64,000 nucleotides of DNA from Bacillus sp. 123MFChir2 (GTDB lineage Bacteria; Bacillota; Bacilli; Bacillales; Bacillaceae_G), in contig NZ_KB910938.1 of NCBI RefSeq assembly GCF_000383235.1, positions 1-64,000 of the forward strand. Direction: 5' to 3'. How positions within the stretch are numbered: the stretch's first letter is position 1; every line of letters starts with the position of its first letter. This document shows positions 43,832-52,434 of the stretch, one piece after another. The notes beneath the pieces are model-generated. The model was not told the origin of the DNA and searched no databases. It saw nothing but the letters and a program-made list of their open reading frames with translations. The position numbers and the translations under genes are program-made.

Positions 43832-45565
43832 TTATGCATGAGGACGAATCCACAGTTTGGCAAAGTCAGTCCATCCGAACGAGTCGATGGTGACATTTTG
43901 CAAGGCAGATGGGAAACTTCTTCTTTTTAAGACATGGTAGTAAAAGATAAGAAGGTGCTGGTCACTAAGAAGCTTTTCGATTTCATGTATGAAGTCGTAT
44001 CGTTTTTCTTTATTTGGCTCTGCTATAAAACGGTCAAGCATGCCCTCGATTTTCTCATGATAATGAGGATGTCTGAAGCGATGAACGAAGCAGCTTTTAT
44101 TTTTAAAGATATGTACAAAAGCCATTTCAAGATTAGCGTCGAGTACTTCGCCTGTTAAAATGATATCGGCTTGCTTAGCAATTTCTTCGTTAAAGTAATC
44201 AGTGACTAGAAAAGGATGAAGCTGCAGACGTATGCCGAGTGGTTCACAGCGTTTTTGTAACCAAATCGCATCGCGCTCGCTCCCTTTAAATGCAAAGAAA
44301 TAGATGTGTATAATCTCTCCATTATATGTACTTTGTTGCAAGTATTCTTTCGCTTTCGATAAAGATGTTTTTTTATGCATCATACGGCTTTTATCGGGAA
44401 AGAAGCTATAAGCCGGCATGGTCCGATTATCACCAAGGTCTTGAATTAACGATAGGGGATCCATGATTTCTGCCCACGCTTTTCGGAAAAAGATATCATG
44501 CTGCGGGCCATGTTTTTGGAAGTTAAATGCTGCGTATATACAGCCGATTTCTTCTGTTTCCACTGCCTTTTCTTCGTTGCACCCCGTGTTTGGTAATTCG
44601 TAATTTGTTTGTATTTTTGACTGCTCTGGAATAAACCAAAATTCAATCTGATCAAGGAGTGCCCGCTCTTTAAAATAATCTGGAAATGCTTCTAAAATAA
44701 CATTATCTTCGGTAAAGCTTTTTATTTTAAAGGGACCTGTACCACTATACTGATGAGTTTGAATCATTACATCATGCGGTAAAATGGATAATTGTACAGA
44801 GCTTATGTAATGTAGAAAAAAGCGATTTGGTTTTCGTAAATGAAAGATAACTTGCAGAGGAGATGGATTTTCTATTTTCGCAATTCCCTCTGTTAGCCAG
44901 TCAAAAGGAGATTGAACGGCCTGCAACCTTTCGAAGGAGAAGATTACATCTTTTCCTGATAATGTTGTTCCGTGATGAAAGCGAACACCTTTACGTAAGT
45001 AGAATATCCACGTGAGTTGATCAGCGCTTACTTCCCAAGTATGTGCTAAATGCGGCTCGATTTCGTCCGTTTTCTCGTTATATTTCACTAATGTATCAAC
45101 GATTTGGCTAATCAGATGACTTTCTGTTGTCACAGCTGCAAAAGCCGGATCGATGGGGAGTAATTTTCGGTTATAAGGAATTTTGAGCACATCATACAGA
45201 TCGCCGGAAGTTTTATATCCAAAATAAGTATTTAATCGTTCTTCTATTTTTTCACGGAGTAAGAAAGGAAGCGGTTCTTTTAATAAAAGGAAGACTTCTT
45301 TTAATTTTTCATTTTTTAAAAGCTCTTCAACATGTGGTAAAATCGCTTCTCCGAACGTTTGCAGAAAGTAAATTTCCGTTTTATTTCCTCGGCCTCTCCC
45401 TGGTATCCAGTCAATTAGTTTTTCTTCACTCATTTTTTTCAGTAAAATCTTCACATTTTTTGTACTGCAAAATAAAATAGTTGCTAGTTCTTGGAGACTA
45501 TTTTGAATGTGTTGTTTATTTGGAAAGGAAAGTCTTAGCCGAATATAGTGGTCCATAATTTTCAT
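43832..45565 (-). CDS. SgrR-like regulator with solute-binding domain
   Basis: A 577-aa protein with an N-terminal winged-helix part (~1-110: NSLQELATILFCSTKNVKILLKK, given in part) and a C-terminal SBP_bac_5 domain (~160-570), whose DPAFAAVTTESHLISQIVDTL is the usual start of oligopeptide-binding folds. There is no signal peptide, so the ligand is sensed in the cytoplasm, as in SgrR. It is divergent from an MFS transporter gene, the probable target. Confidence 0.85.
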   Translation of the reverse strand: MKIMDHYIRLRLSFPNKQHIQNSLQELATILFCSTKNVKILLKKMSEEKLIDWIPGRGRGNKTEIYFLQTFGEAILPHVEELLKNEKLKEVFLLLKEPLPFLLREKIEERLNTYFGYKTSGDLYDVLKIPYNRKLLPIDPAFAAVTTESHLISQIVDTLVKYNEKTDEIEPHLAHTWEVSADQLTWIFYLRKGVRFHHGTTLSGKDVIFSFERLQAVQSPFDWLTEGIAKIENPSPLQVIFHLRKPNRFFLHYISSVQLSILPHDVMIQTHQYSGTGPFKIKSFTEDNVILEAFPDYFKERALLDQIEFWFIPEQSKIQTNYELPNTGCNEEKAVETEEIGCIYAAFNFQKHGPQHDIFFRKAWAEIMDPLSLIQDLGDNRTMPAYSFFPDKSRMMHKKTSLSKAKEYLQQSTYNGEIIHIYFFAFKGSERDAIWLQKRCEPLGIRLQLHPFLVTDYFNEEIAKQADIILTGEVLDANLEMAFVHIFKNKSCFVHRFRHPHYHEKIEGMLDRFIAEPNKEKRYDFIHEIEKLLSDQHLLIFYYHVLKRRSFPSALQNVTIDSFGWTDFAKLWIRPHA

Positions 45566-45670
45566 ATTATCATCTCCTTTTTCTAAAAGGGGAAACTCTT
45601 CTGAATATTTTAACCTTTTTCTTCCTCTTTTTCAAAGTAAAATGGAGAAACAAGAAGGAGGGAGAAACAG

Positions 45671-46930
45671 ATGGGATTTTGGTCAATGCATCGCAACATT
45701 AAAATTAGAATTATTACATCCTTTTTAACTCGGACAGTAGGAACGATGATTTTTCCATTTATGGCGATTTACTTCTCCATAAAGTTAGGAGCAGCATTAG
45801 CGGGGTTCCTATTGTTATTGAACGTAATTGCGTCACTCATTGTCGGTTTATATGGCGGCTATATTGCCGATACATTAGGACGGAAAAAAGTTATGATTAT
45901 TGGACAGGTAATTCAAGTAGTCTCTATTGCATGTATGGGAGTTGCGAACTCAGATTATATAGATTCACCTTGGCTTACATTTGTATTTTTACTAATCAAT
46001 AGCATCGGTTCAGGCTTGATGAACCCAGCAACAGAAGCAATGTTAATTGATGTAAGTACACCGGAAAATCGAAAAATGATGTACAGCATTAATTACTGGG
46101 CAATTAATTTATCGATTGCGATCGGTGCGATTTTCGGGGGACTGCTCTTTGAACACTATCGTTTTCAATTATTTATACTGCTGACAGGTATTGCCGTATT
46201 AACGCTGTATTTAATTACAGTTTATATGGAAGAAGTATATGTCGTTCAAAAGAAGGTAGAAAAGCAAAACGTATTAACAGATATGGTAAACAATTACCGA
46301 GTTGTCATGAAAGATAAGGCGTTTATCATATTGTGCTTAGGAAGTATATGTGCATTATCATTAGAATTTCAAATTAATAATTACATCGGCGTTCGTCTGC
46401 AAAAGGAATTTGAAACGATAACATTTTCATTCTGGAACGGAAATAATTTTGATTTAACAGGGATTCGGATGCTAAGCTGGATATCCACTGAAAATACAGT
46501 ATTAGTTGTGTTATTTTCAGCGCTTATGGTAAAAATCATGAATCACTTTGATGACCGGAAAGTACTGTATGCAGGTTTATTTATCTATACAATTGGGTTT
46601 ACGATATTTGGAGCAAGTAACAGTCTATGGATTTTATTACTGGCAGGTTTGTTCCAAACAATTGGAGAAATGATGTATGTGCCAGTAAGCCAATCGATTC
46701 GGGCAGATATGGCAAGGGACGATGCGAGAAGTTCCTATATGGCCATTACCAGCATGGTCTTCCAAATTGCAAAAATGGTTGGAACGCTCGGTATTATGAT
46801 CGGTTCTGTTATTGCTTCTTGGGGAATGAGCATTTTGTACTGCCTGATCGGAATAAGTAGTATTCTCTTATTTAAGAAAGCGGTAGATATGTATCATCTT
46901 CAAAAGGAGAAAGTAGAGAAGATAGGGTAA
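45671..46930 (+). CDS. MFS transporter
   Basis: A 419-aa major facilitator protein with twelve helices. The loop 2-3 motif GYIADTLGRKKVMIIGQ is intact. AGAAGGAGGG precedes the ATG. It is divergent from the SgrR-like regulator, a pairing common in the group; the substrate may be a drug or a sugar/peptide-like metabolite. Confidence 0.87.
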   Translation: MGFWSMHRNIKIRIITSFLTRTVGTMIFPFMAIYFSIKLGAALAGFLLLLNVIASLIVGLYGGYIADTLGRKKVMIIGQVIQVVSIACMGVANSDYIDSPWLTFVFLLINSIGSGLMNPATEAMLIDVSTPENRKMMYSINYWAINLSIAIGAIFGGLLFEHYRFQLFILLTGIAVLTLYLITVYMEEVYVVQKKVEKQNVLTDMVNNYRVVMKDKAFIILCLGSICALSLEFQINNYIGVRLQKEFETITFSFWNGNNFDLTGIRMLSWISTENTVLVVLFSALMVKIMNHFDDRKVLYAGLFIYTIGFTIFGASNSLWILLLAGLFQTIGEMMYVPVSQSIRADMARDDARSSYMAITSMVFQIAKMVGTLGIMIGSVIASWGMSILYCLIGISSILLFKKAVDMYHLQKEKVEKIG

Positions 46931-46954
46931 TGTGAAGGCTACTTGTAATGATCT

Positions 46955-47020
46955 AAAACCCCTTTCTTTTTAGATGGACGAGAGGGACTGGCCGTGCATA
47001 GAAGCGGTCAGTGCTTTTTT
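46955..47020 (+). repeat. Dispersed repeat family 1, partial
   Basis: Left half only, TAGATGGACGAGAGGGACTGGCC ... AAGCGGTCAGTGCTTTTTT. The hairpin CTGGCC/GGTCAG followed by T6 could act as the terminator for the MFS gene. Confidence 0.75.
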
Positions 47021-47033
47021 AATTGATGTATAT

Positions 47034-47121
47034 CTTGTATTACAAGTTAGTGTGTGTTATTTTATGGTTATAACACTTGCATTGCAAGTTATTAGTTTAA
47101 TTATTTACCTTGTATTACAAG
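47034..47121 (+). promoter_or_regulatory. Three palindromic operators upstream of padR
   Basis: Three 13-bp palindromes CTTGTATTACAAG (47034), CTTGCATTGCAAG (47076) and CTTGTATTACAAG (47109) are spaced 42 and 33 bp apart, near whole helical turns. The first overlaps a possible -35 (TTGTAT) with TATTTT 17 bases later. Autoregulation by the PadR protein encoded next is likely. Confidence 0.65.
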
Positions 47122-47155
47122 GTATTAAGGAGTATGTACAAAAAGGAGAGAGACA

Positions 47156-47473
47156 ATGGCTGATTCAACGCAAATGCTAAAGGGCATTTTGGAAGGCTGT
47201 ATTCTAGCCATTATTCAAGAAGGAAAAATATACGGTTATGAATTAACGGAGAAGTTACATAGCTATGGGTTCCATTCCTTTAGTGAAGGAACTATTTATC
47301 CTTTATTATTACGTATGCAAAAAGAAGGTTTGCTAACAAGTGTGTTAAGGGAGTCAACTGCTGGCCCAAAACGAAAGTATTATCTTTTAACAGAATTAGG
47401 GGAGAAGGAACTGGATAGTTTTAAAGAGCGGTGGAACGATTTAAAACGATCTGTTGAAAATGTGATAAAGTGA
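47156..47473 (+). CDS. PadR family transcriptional regulator
   Basis: A 105-aa PadR protein (subfamily with short C-terminus). The winged helix reads YGYELTEKLHSYGFHSFSEGTIYPLLLRMQKEG (given in part; ~residues 23-55). AAAGGAGAG precedes the ATG. The last Lys-stop is formed by sequence of the bcr1-like repeat that follows, so the original C-terminus may have been different. The partner gene downstream is broken. Confidence 0.9.
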   Translation: MADSTQMLKGILEGCILAIIQEGKIYGYELTEKLHSYGFHSFSEGTIYPLLLRMQKEGLLTSVLRESTAGPKRKYYLLTELGEKELDSFKERWNDLKRSVENVIK

Positions 47474-47621
47474 AACTTCCATCGGTGGGAGGTTCTTCAT
47501 CACCCACCGATGGTTAGTTGAACCAATCGGGCTTTTACGGGCAGTTATCTCCCACCTATCTTCTTCGCTTCTCTCTCAATCTTGAGGTGGGAGTCTTACT
47601 GCCCACGAATAGCGGGATAAA
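47466..47621 (+). repeat. bcr1-like ~155-bp repeat between padR and its partner
   Basis: It starts ATAAAGTGAAACTT (the TGA is the padR stop), followed by the stem-loop ATCGGTGGGAGG...CACCCACCGAT, AACCAATCGGGCTTTTACGG, GGCAGTTATCTCCCACC, and ends GCGGGATAAA. ATAAA at both ends looks like a target duplication. The architecture equals the cotJ copy at 34331-34485. Confidence 0.78.
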
Positions 47622-47638
47622 TAAAGGGGGACAATAAC

Positions 47639-47913
47639 ATGTTATCAACGAAGTCAGAACAGTTTTTAATTGAACTGAGAATGTATTTATTGCAGCGGGG
47701 CAAGAAAGATGAAGATATCAATGAAATTGTAGACGAGTTAGAAATTCACTTAACAGAAGCTGAAAAAAGAGGGCAGAGTGTAGATCACATTATTGGGGAA
47801 AGTCGTAAGCAGCACATGAAGAATATCGGGAAAGAATTGTCTGTGTTGTTATAGGTGTGTTTTTAGCAATCTATTTCTACAGGAAAGCGAAAAAGCAGCA
47901 AGTTATTGAATAA
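47639..47913 (+). pseudogene. PadR-partner membrane protein, internally deleted
   Basis: GGGGG precedes an ATG that opens a frame typical of the membrane proteins paired with PadR (HAAS/DUF1129-like): LIELRMYLLQRGKKDEDINE, then IVDELEIHLTEAEKRGQ. After ~70 codons it stops; another frame then gives a membrane end VIGVFLAIYFYRKAKKQQVIE. A deletion has removed the middle helices. Confidence 0.65.
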
Positions 47914-47918
47914 GATAA

Positions 47919-47959
47919 TAGAAAGCATCCATTTAGACGAAAATGGATGCTTTCTATTT
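47919..47959. terminator. Bidirectional terminator
   Basis: GAAAGCATCCATTT and AAATGGATGCTTTC with a 6-base loop, between the convergent padR locus and the ecsB-like gene. Confidence 0.8.
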
Positions 47960-49063
47960 CAGTAAGATAACCCAAAAAAAGAACAAAAACTGCATAAAAC
48001 TCACTAAATAGATAAACGTCATAAAAGCCTGCTTTTGCTCCGCAACTGAAACTGGATACAATGCTACAATACTATTTCCCGAAAAATAATTCCAAAGGGC
48101 GCGGAGTTGTAAAAATGATATGTATAGGAAACATAACGCGGTGATTCCTTTTCCAATCAGGCTAGGAATGTAGTAGGAAAGAAAGCCTCCGACTAAAGTT
48201 AATCGTATATACATACCGAAGTAATCGTTAGTACGTACGAAGGATAAACTATACAAATATAAAAAGGGAGATCGCTTTTTATATAGTATCCGTTCCAGCC
48301 AAATGGTGAGCCATTTTCTTTGTTTGACTTGCTGTTTGATTTGCGGCACATCTGTAAAGAAATGAACAAATTGATAAAAGCGCATGTCCATTTTTTCTTC
48401 TTGCTCTATGAAATATTCCCAATGGATGTGCCGTTTTTGCTTGTTCATCGTATATAAAAATAAGAGCGCCATGACAAGGAGTATACTGCCTACAATCATA
48501 ATGGAAGTGAATTGAAGCATTGTATATGTAAGGGCTGCATTGCAAAATATTCGAATGAGTAACCAGTATGAAGCAAGTTCTGTATTTCGATATGTCCAAT
48601 GTATGTACATGTTCCACCACTTTATAAAAGTAAGGATGATAAAAGCGCCGCATAAAAAAGCAGGCGTTGTATGTAATGACTGCTTGGTAAGCGGTGTAAT
48701 GATGAGTACAGCACATAATAAGGGAAAGATTTGAACGAGATAACTATATAAAAGAGAACGCTTAAAATAATAGGTTAGTTTCTCTTCTATCGGCAATAGA
48801 TATAGCATATCAGGCTTTTGTAAAAAAGTTCGAATAGGGCAGCGAGTGAGTATCACCGTAAGTAAAATCGTCACAATGGTTAAGGCAACAGAATCAGATG
48901 GAAAGGAACGAAGAAACTTTGCATAGTAATAGCCGCCAACGCCAAGTAGAATAAGGAAGCTATAAATGAGACTGCTTGCAATGCGTGCAAAGTACATCGT
49001 TATTTTTTGTAAATGTTGCTGGACACGACTTGTCCAAAGTGTTTCGATTGTCATTACAGTCAC
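47954..49063 (-). CDS. EcsB-like ABC transporter membrane protein, orphan
   Basis: A 369-aa membrane protein with about nine helices, related to EcsB, the membrane part of the Ecs ABC transporter that affects secretion, membrane proteolysis and competence. The start shows WTSRVQQHLQKITMYFARI and an early PDMLYLLPIEEKL as in EcsB. It is shorter than B. subtilis EcsB (~408 aa). No EcsA-like ATPase lies next to it. It may pair with an ATPase elsewhere or be a duplicate. Confidence 0.7.
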   Translation of the reverse strand: MTVMTIETLWTSRVQQHLQKITMYFARIASSLIYSFLILLGVGGYYYAKFLRSFPSDSVALTIVTILLTVILTRCPIRTFLQKPDMLYLLPIEEKLTYYFKRSLLYSYLVQIFPLLCAVLIITPLTKQSLHTTPAFLCGAFIILTFIKWWNMYIHWTYRNTELASYWLLIRIFCNAALTYTMLQFTSIMIVGSILLVMALLFLYTMNKQKRHIHWEYFIEQEEKMDMRFYQFVHFFTDVPQIKQQVKQRKWLTIWLERILYKKRSPFLYLYSLSFVRTNDYFGMYIRLTLVGGFLSYYIPSLIGKGITALCFLYISFLQLRALWNYFSGNSIVALYPVSVAEQKQAFMTFIYLVSFMQFLFFFWVILLK

Positions 49064-49119
49064 CTCTGTAGTGTAGAATTGTTAAGATTTGAAATATATG
49101 AATAAGTTCTCGAAGCGAC

Positions 49120-49488
49120 TTAATACCCGTTTTTTCGAAAATGTTCTAGTCTTTTATTTTGACGTTTTCCTCTTTTAGATGTGTGTTCGGTTGCCATGCA
49201 TAGGCTGGCTATAATATACATGCAATTAGATATTGCTAGTACGATTAAAGAAAAATGCATAATAGGTAAGACAGGGAAAATAGCTAAACACATAAGAGAT
49301 GAGCGATTGAGAATAATTGCGAAGAAGACTAACATGATGGATATGAGTAGAAAGGAAAGAGATACCATCATTTCCATATCTAAATAAAAGTTGTGAATAA
49401 ACACTGTTAAATTGAGAGTGCATCCAAGAATTCCGAATAAATACCCTATAATATGTACAACGCTTCTCTTTTTGGAAATTTGTAACAT
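49120..49488 (-). CDS. Hypothetical membrane protein
   Basis: A 122-aa protein with four hydrophobic segments and a basic end (SKRGKRQNKRLEHFRKNGY). I chose the ATG at 49488, ten bases after AAGGAG; the longer frame adds 20 residues without a ribosome site. It lies upstream of the ecsB-like gene in the same direction. No family is recognised. Confidence 0.55.
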   Translation of the reverse strand: MLQISKKRSVVHIIGYLFGILGCTLNLTVFIHNFYLDMEMMVSLSFLLISIMLVFFAIILNRSSLMCLAIFPVLPIMHFSLIVLAISNCMYIIASLCMATEHTSKRGKRQNKRLEHFRKNGY

Positions 49489-49577
49489 GTTACTAATACT
49501 CCTTATTCCTTTTTCTGTTATTTTATCATATACACACCACGACATCATGGGTGAATTTGGAAAATATCTATTGATTT

Positions 49578-49665
49578 AACGCCGCCTGTGGCAAAAAAAG
49601 GCCCTGACCGCTACTAAACATGGCCAGACCCTCTCGTCCACCCTAAAAAAGAGGGTTTTTATTTT
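49578..49665 (-). repeat. Dispersed repeat family 1, partial
   Basis: GCCTGTGGCAAAAAAAGGCC ... GGCCAGACCCTCTCGTCCACC, then AAAAAAGAGGG. Only the core and one arm remain. It resembles the copy at 53246-53370. Confidence 0.75.
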
Positions 49666-49694
49666 TTTCATGTACAAAAAAAGCAAGCTACCTT

Positions 49695-51113
49695 CTAGGC
49701 AACTTGCTCGTTTTGTTTCGCCTTTTTCTCATCGCGTTTCATTAATGGGTAGAATGCAAATCCGACGACAAATAATCCAATACCAAGCAGGAATGTTTTC
49801 ATATCAGAAGATCCGGTTTTAATAACCCATAGTGCATAAATGAGTGCAATTGCCGCAATGATTCCATCGATGATACGAGAACCTTTTTGATTTTCGTATG
49901 TTTCACCTGTCATCACGAGTTTCAGCTGGAAGATTGGTGAAACGAGATATGGAATTAAGTAGGCTAGCGTTGAAACGGTAATCACAAATGTATACGCCTC
50001 GGCAATTGTCCCGGATAGTGTTGAGAATAGGAACACTTGTGACATAATATTTGTTATACGAAGCGAATGAATCGGGCTTCCTTTTTTATTTGTTTTTGCA
50101 AAGAAAGAGGGGAAAAACCCTTCTTTTGCTGCTTGATACGGTACTTCTGAGCTTAATAAAACCCAGCCTAGGATGGATCCAAATAAAGAAGTAAGTGCAA
50201 GCAGCGCCATTAATTTTCCGCCACCATGTCCCATTGCTGCAGATAAGGCATCTGCTAATGGTCGTTCAGATGCTTGAAGCTTATCGAGATGAAGAACGCC
50301 CATTGTTAAGATTGTAATTCCTAAGTAAATTCCAACAGTTAACAATAAACCAGCAACAGTTGCGTGTTTTACTGTTTTTGGTGAAACAGCACGGTTTGAT
50401 AATAAGACAGCTGACTCGATGCCGATAAAGGCCCAAAGTGTTGTTAAGGCAGCTAAGTTTACTTGTGATAATAGTCCGTGTGAAATGCCTTCTTTATCAA
50501 TAATCGGTGTATACCATTGTCCAAGTTTAGATGCTTGGAAGGCGAATAAAGTAACAACGATGAAAAGCAGGAATCCTGTTACTTTCGTTGTTGTTGCTAG
50601 GAAGTTTAGTTTCCCAGCACCGCTTACACCGTTCGTTAAAATCATGTGTGTTCCCCATAGTAACAGGGTACAAATAGAGAACGTAATCAGTTTTCCGACT
50701 GCAATGTCTAACGTTCCGACTGAAAATAATACACGTGTATCTTTCATAATTGGGAAAAAGAGCGATAAATAACCAGCAAATGATGTAATGATAGCGACGT
50801 TACTTGCCCAGTTTGCAACCCAGTAGCCCCACACGATGCTAAAACCCGCCATTTTTTTCGTTTTTTGTTTAGAAAAGAGTGCATAAGCATGACTTTGCGG
50901 GCCTGTTGTTAAGTCAGGACGACGAATTGCTAAATTACCAAAAACAAGTGCTAGCATTAACACGCCAAACCCTGTTGTTAACCAAGCTAATGTAACACCA
51001 AGAGGGCTAGCTGTTTGTGCTAATGTACTCGGAACCATGAAAATACCAGCTCCGACCATATTTCCAACTACAAATGCAGTGAGTACCCAAAAACCCCATT
51101 TTTTTTGTTGCAT
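49695..51113 (-). CDS. APC permease, probable lysine transporter (YvsH-like)
   Basis: A 472-aa amino acid/polyamine antiporter-type permease. Helix 1 reads GFWVLTAFVVGNMVGAGIFM (given in part), and twelve helices follow. I chose the ATG at 51113 because GGAGGT lies just upstream; the longer frame reads through the riboswitch terminator. A lysine riboswitch precedes it, so lysine is the likely substrate. B. subtilis yvsH has the same arrangement. Relatives also include arginine/ornithine antiporters. Confidence 0.88.
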   Translation of the reverse strand: MQQKKWGFWVLTAFVVGNMVGAGIFMVPSTLAQTASPLGVTLAWLTTGFGVLMLALVFGNLAIRRPDLTTGPQSHAYALFSKQKTKKMAGFSIVWGYWVANWASNVAIITSFAGYLSLFFPIMKDTRVLFSVGTLDIAVGKLITFSICTLLLWGTHMILTNGVSGAGKLNFLATTTKVTGFLLFIVVTLFAFQASKLGQWYTPIIDKEGISHGLLSQVNLAALTTLWAFIGIESAVLLSNRAVSPKTVKHATVAGLLLTVGIYLGITILTMGVLHLDKLQASERPLADALSAAMGHGGGKLMALLALTSLFGSILGWVLLSSEVPYQAAKEGFFPSFFAKTNKKGSPIHSLRITNIMSQVFLFSTLSGTIAEAYTFVITVSTLAYLIPYLVSPIFQLKLVMTGETYENQKGSRIIDGIIAAIALIYALWVIKTGSSDMKTFLLGIGLFVVGFAFYPLMKRDEKKAKQNEQVA

Positions 51114-51186
51114 AGAAACTACCTCCAAAATTAGTATAACCAAGTCAAGCGAGGAGATATGTATGTGTTTGAAGTTCCAAACAAAA

Positions 51187-51215
51187 CAAAAAAGCGCGTA
51201 TATGTTCACGCGCTT
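51187..51215 (-). terminator. Riboswitch-linked terminator
   Basis: On the reverse strand AAGCGCGT-GAACATAT-ACGCGCTT followed by TTTTG, between the lysine aptamer and the permease start: the expected OFF hairpin. Confidence 0.8.
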
Positions 51216-51229
51216 CTCAATCTTATTAA

Positions 51230-51425
51230 GAAACCCACGGACATATCTCTCGATAGCTCTCCACAAGCAAAAAGCTTGTGACAGTCCTGCACTTATTCAA
51301 TGCAGACCCAGCAAGAAAGCGTTGTGGATACTTCTCGCTTCGGCAATTATTCCTTTTTGATTTGTTCAGCGATGCCACACATCTCCCAAATCATACTATT
51401 AATAATTGCAACCTCTACCTCACCG
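51230..51425 (-). ncRNA. Lysine riboswitch (L box)
   Basis: Reverse strand: GGTAGAGGTTGCAATTATTA near the 5' end, then TTGGGAGATGTGTGGCATCGC, AAAAAGGAATAATTGCCGAAGC, GGGTCTGCATTGAATAAGTGC with AGGACTGTCAC, and GTGGAGAGCTATC (given in parts). These are the conserved landmarks of the lysine aptamer in the right order. Lysine binding should favour the terminator just downstream and shut off the permease. Confidence 0.93.
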
Positions 51426-51499
51426 AGATACGAATGAGGATTTATTATATATAAAGTTAATATTAACAAGGGTAACAAATGGATTTTTATTCGTCAATG

Positions 51500-51618
51500 T
51501 AAATGAATATAATCGGATGATTGTGAGAATAGGGTATGTTCGGAATAATGAAACAACTTTGAAGTTTGCATCATACAATATGTATATAAAAGAAGGGGAA
51601 ATTGCAGCTCGCATTTAA
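51500..51618 (+). other. Possible short coding remnant
   Basis: An open frame reads FVNVNEYNRMIVRIGYVRNN, then ETTLKFASYNMYIKEGEIAA. It looks protein-like but lacks a ribosome site and a good start. It lies upstream of the 124-aa gene, between it and the lysine riboswitch. Confidence 0.25.
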
Positions 51619-51649
51619 TTCCCCAGAACTTTGAGGCAGGGATAAGCGG

Positions 51650-52024
51650 ATGGAGAGATGGTTTAAGAGGAACTGCTTTATATGCGGAAAGGGAATGGAT
51701 ACGTGTGAAAACACGGATCCAATAGAGGCGTTGAAAAAACAAAATGAAGAGCTCGCAGCTTCTTTAGAACAATGTATGAGGCTACTTTATAACATACAAA
51801 AGAATGTAAGTAAAAGAGCAGAAAGGAGTGCATTACCTTCTTTTTTCTCATTGGGAGATAAGATCGAAATATTTGACGGAGAAATAAATATGGAAGGTAT
51901 TTTTATTGATTGTACGAGTGAATGGTTATATTGGATTAACGTAGATTATAATTTAACCATTAGTCATATAAACAGTGTAAAACATATTATAAAAAAAGAG
52001 TCTATTCAAAAAGAGGGAATATAG
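51650..52024 (+). CDS. Hypothetical protein with small-barrel C-terminus
   Basis: A 124-aa protein. It has an N-terminal CFICGKGMDTC cysteine pair, a helical part (~25-60), and a C-terminal ~45 residues (LGDKIEIFDGEINMEGIFID, then WLYWINVDYNLTISHIN) that align with the 61-aa proteins encoded convergently next to it. The pattern of short alternating strands suggests an SH3-like barrel. No known family is assigned. Confidence 0.6.
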   Translation: MERWFKRNCFICGKGMDTCENTDPIEALKKQNEELAASLEQCMRLLYNIQKNVSKRAERSALPSFFSLGDKIEIFDGEINMEGIFIDCTSEWLYWINVDYNLTISHINSVKHIIKKESIQKEGI

Positions 52025-52046
52025 CTCTTTTTGAATAGACTCAGTA
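52005..52046. terminator. Terminator between convergent genes
   Basis: GAGTCTATTCAAAAAGAG and CTCTTTTTGAATAGACTC pair around a short loop. A degenerate copy lies at about 52472-52518, as part of the tandem duplication. Confidence 0.75.
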
Positions 52047-52081
52047 TTTTATTGTGAGAGGGTAAAACATTTTAAAAATTA

Positions 52082-52267
52082 TTAGGAAACTTTGCGAATA
52101 CTAATTGTATCTAAGCTTGTAACGTTGATATTTGCGTGGCTATCCACCCAAACTAAGAAGTTGTTATTGTCTACGCGGATGAAAACACCTCTGCCGTCAA
52201 TTTCACGTCCTGCTGAAAATACGCGAATTTTGTCGCCCTCTACTAAACCATTTAATGTGATTGCCAT
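52082..52267 (-). CDS. 61-aa small barrel-like protein, copy 1
   Basis: A 61-aa protein starting MAITLNGLVEGDKIRVFSAG, with alternating hydrophobic residues (GVFIRVDNNNFLVWVDS, INVTSLDTISIRK) consistent with a five-stranded small barrel. It is almost identical to the protein at 52558 (few changes, R/E, I/L, S/N). GAGGAGGCGG precedes the ATG. The C-terminal part of the 124-aa protein at 51650 is related. Function unknown. Confidence 0.7.
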   Translation of the reverse strand: MAITLNGLVEGDKIRVFSAGREIDGRGVFIRVDNNNFLVWVDSHANINVTSLDTISIRKVS

Positions 52268-52434
52268 GTGACCGCCTCCTCTCTATCAGAAGTTAATATA
52301 TATATATGAAAACGATAGAGAGTGTGTGCTAGAGAAATGTATTTCTAGCAACCATTTTTATAAATATAAAGGTAGATAGAAATACGTTAAATTCTTACAA
52401 ATAACTTTTGGTTCCGTTAATCTTAACAGAGTCA

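Noticed and set aside
51114-51266. N-terminal extension of the lysine permease
   Set aside because: The frame runs through the riboswitch terminator and upstream RNA; GGAGGT and a normal helix-1 start point to 51113.
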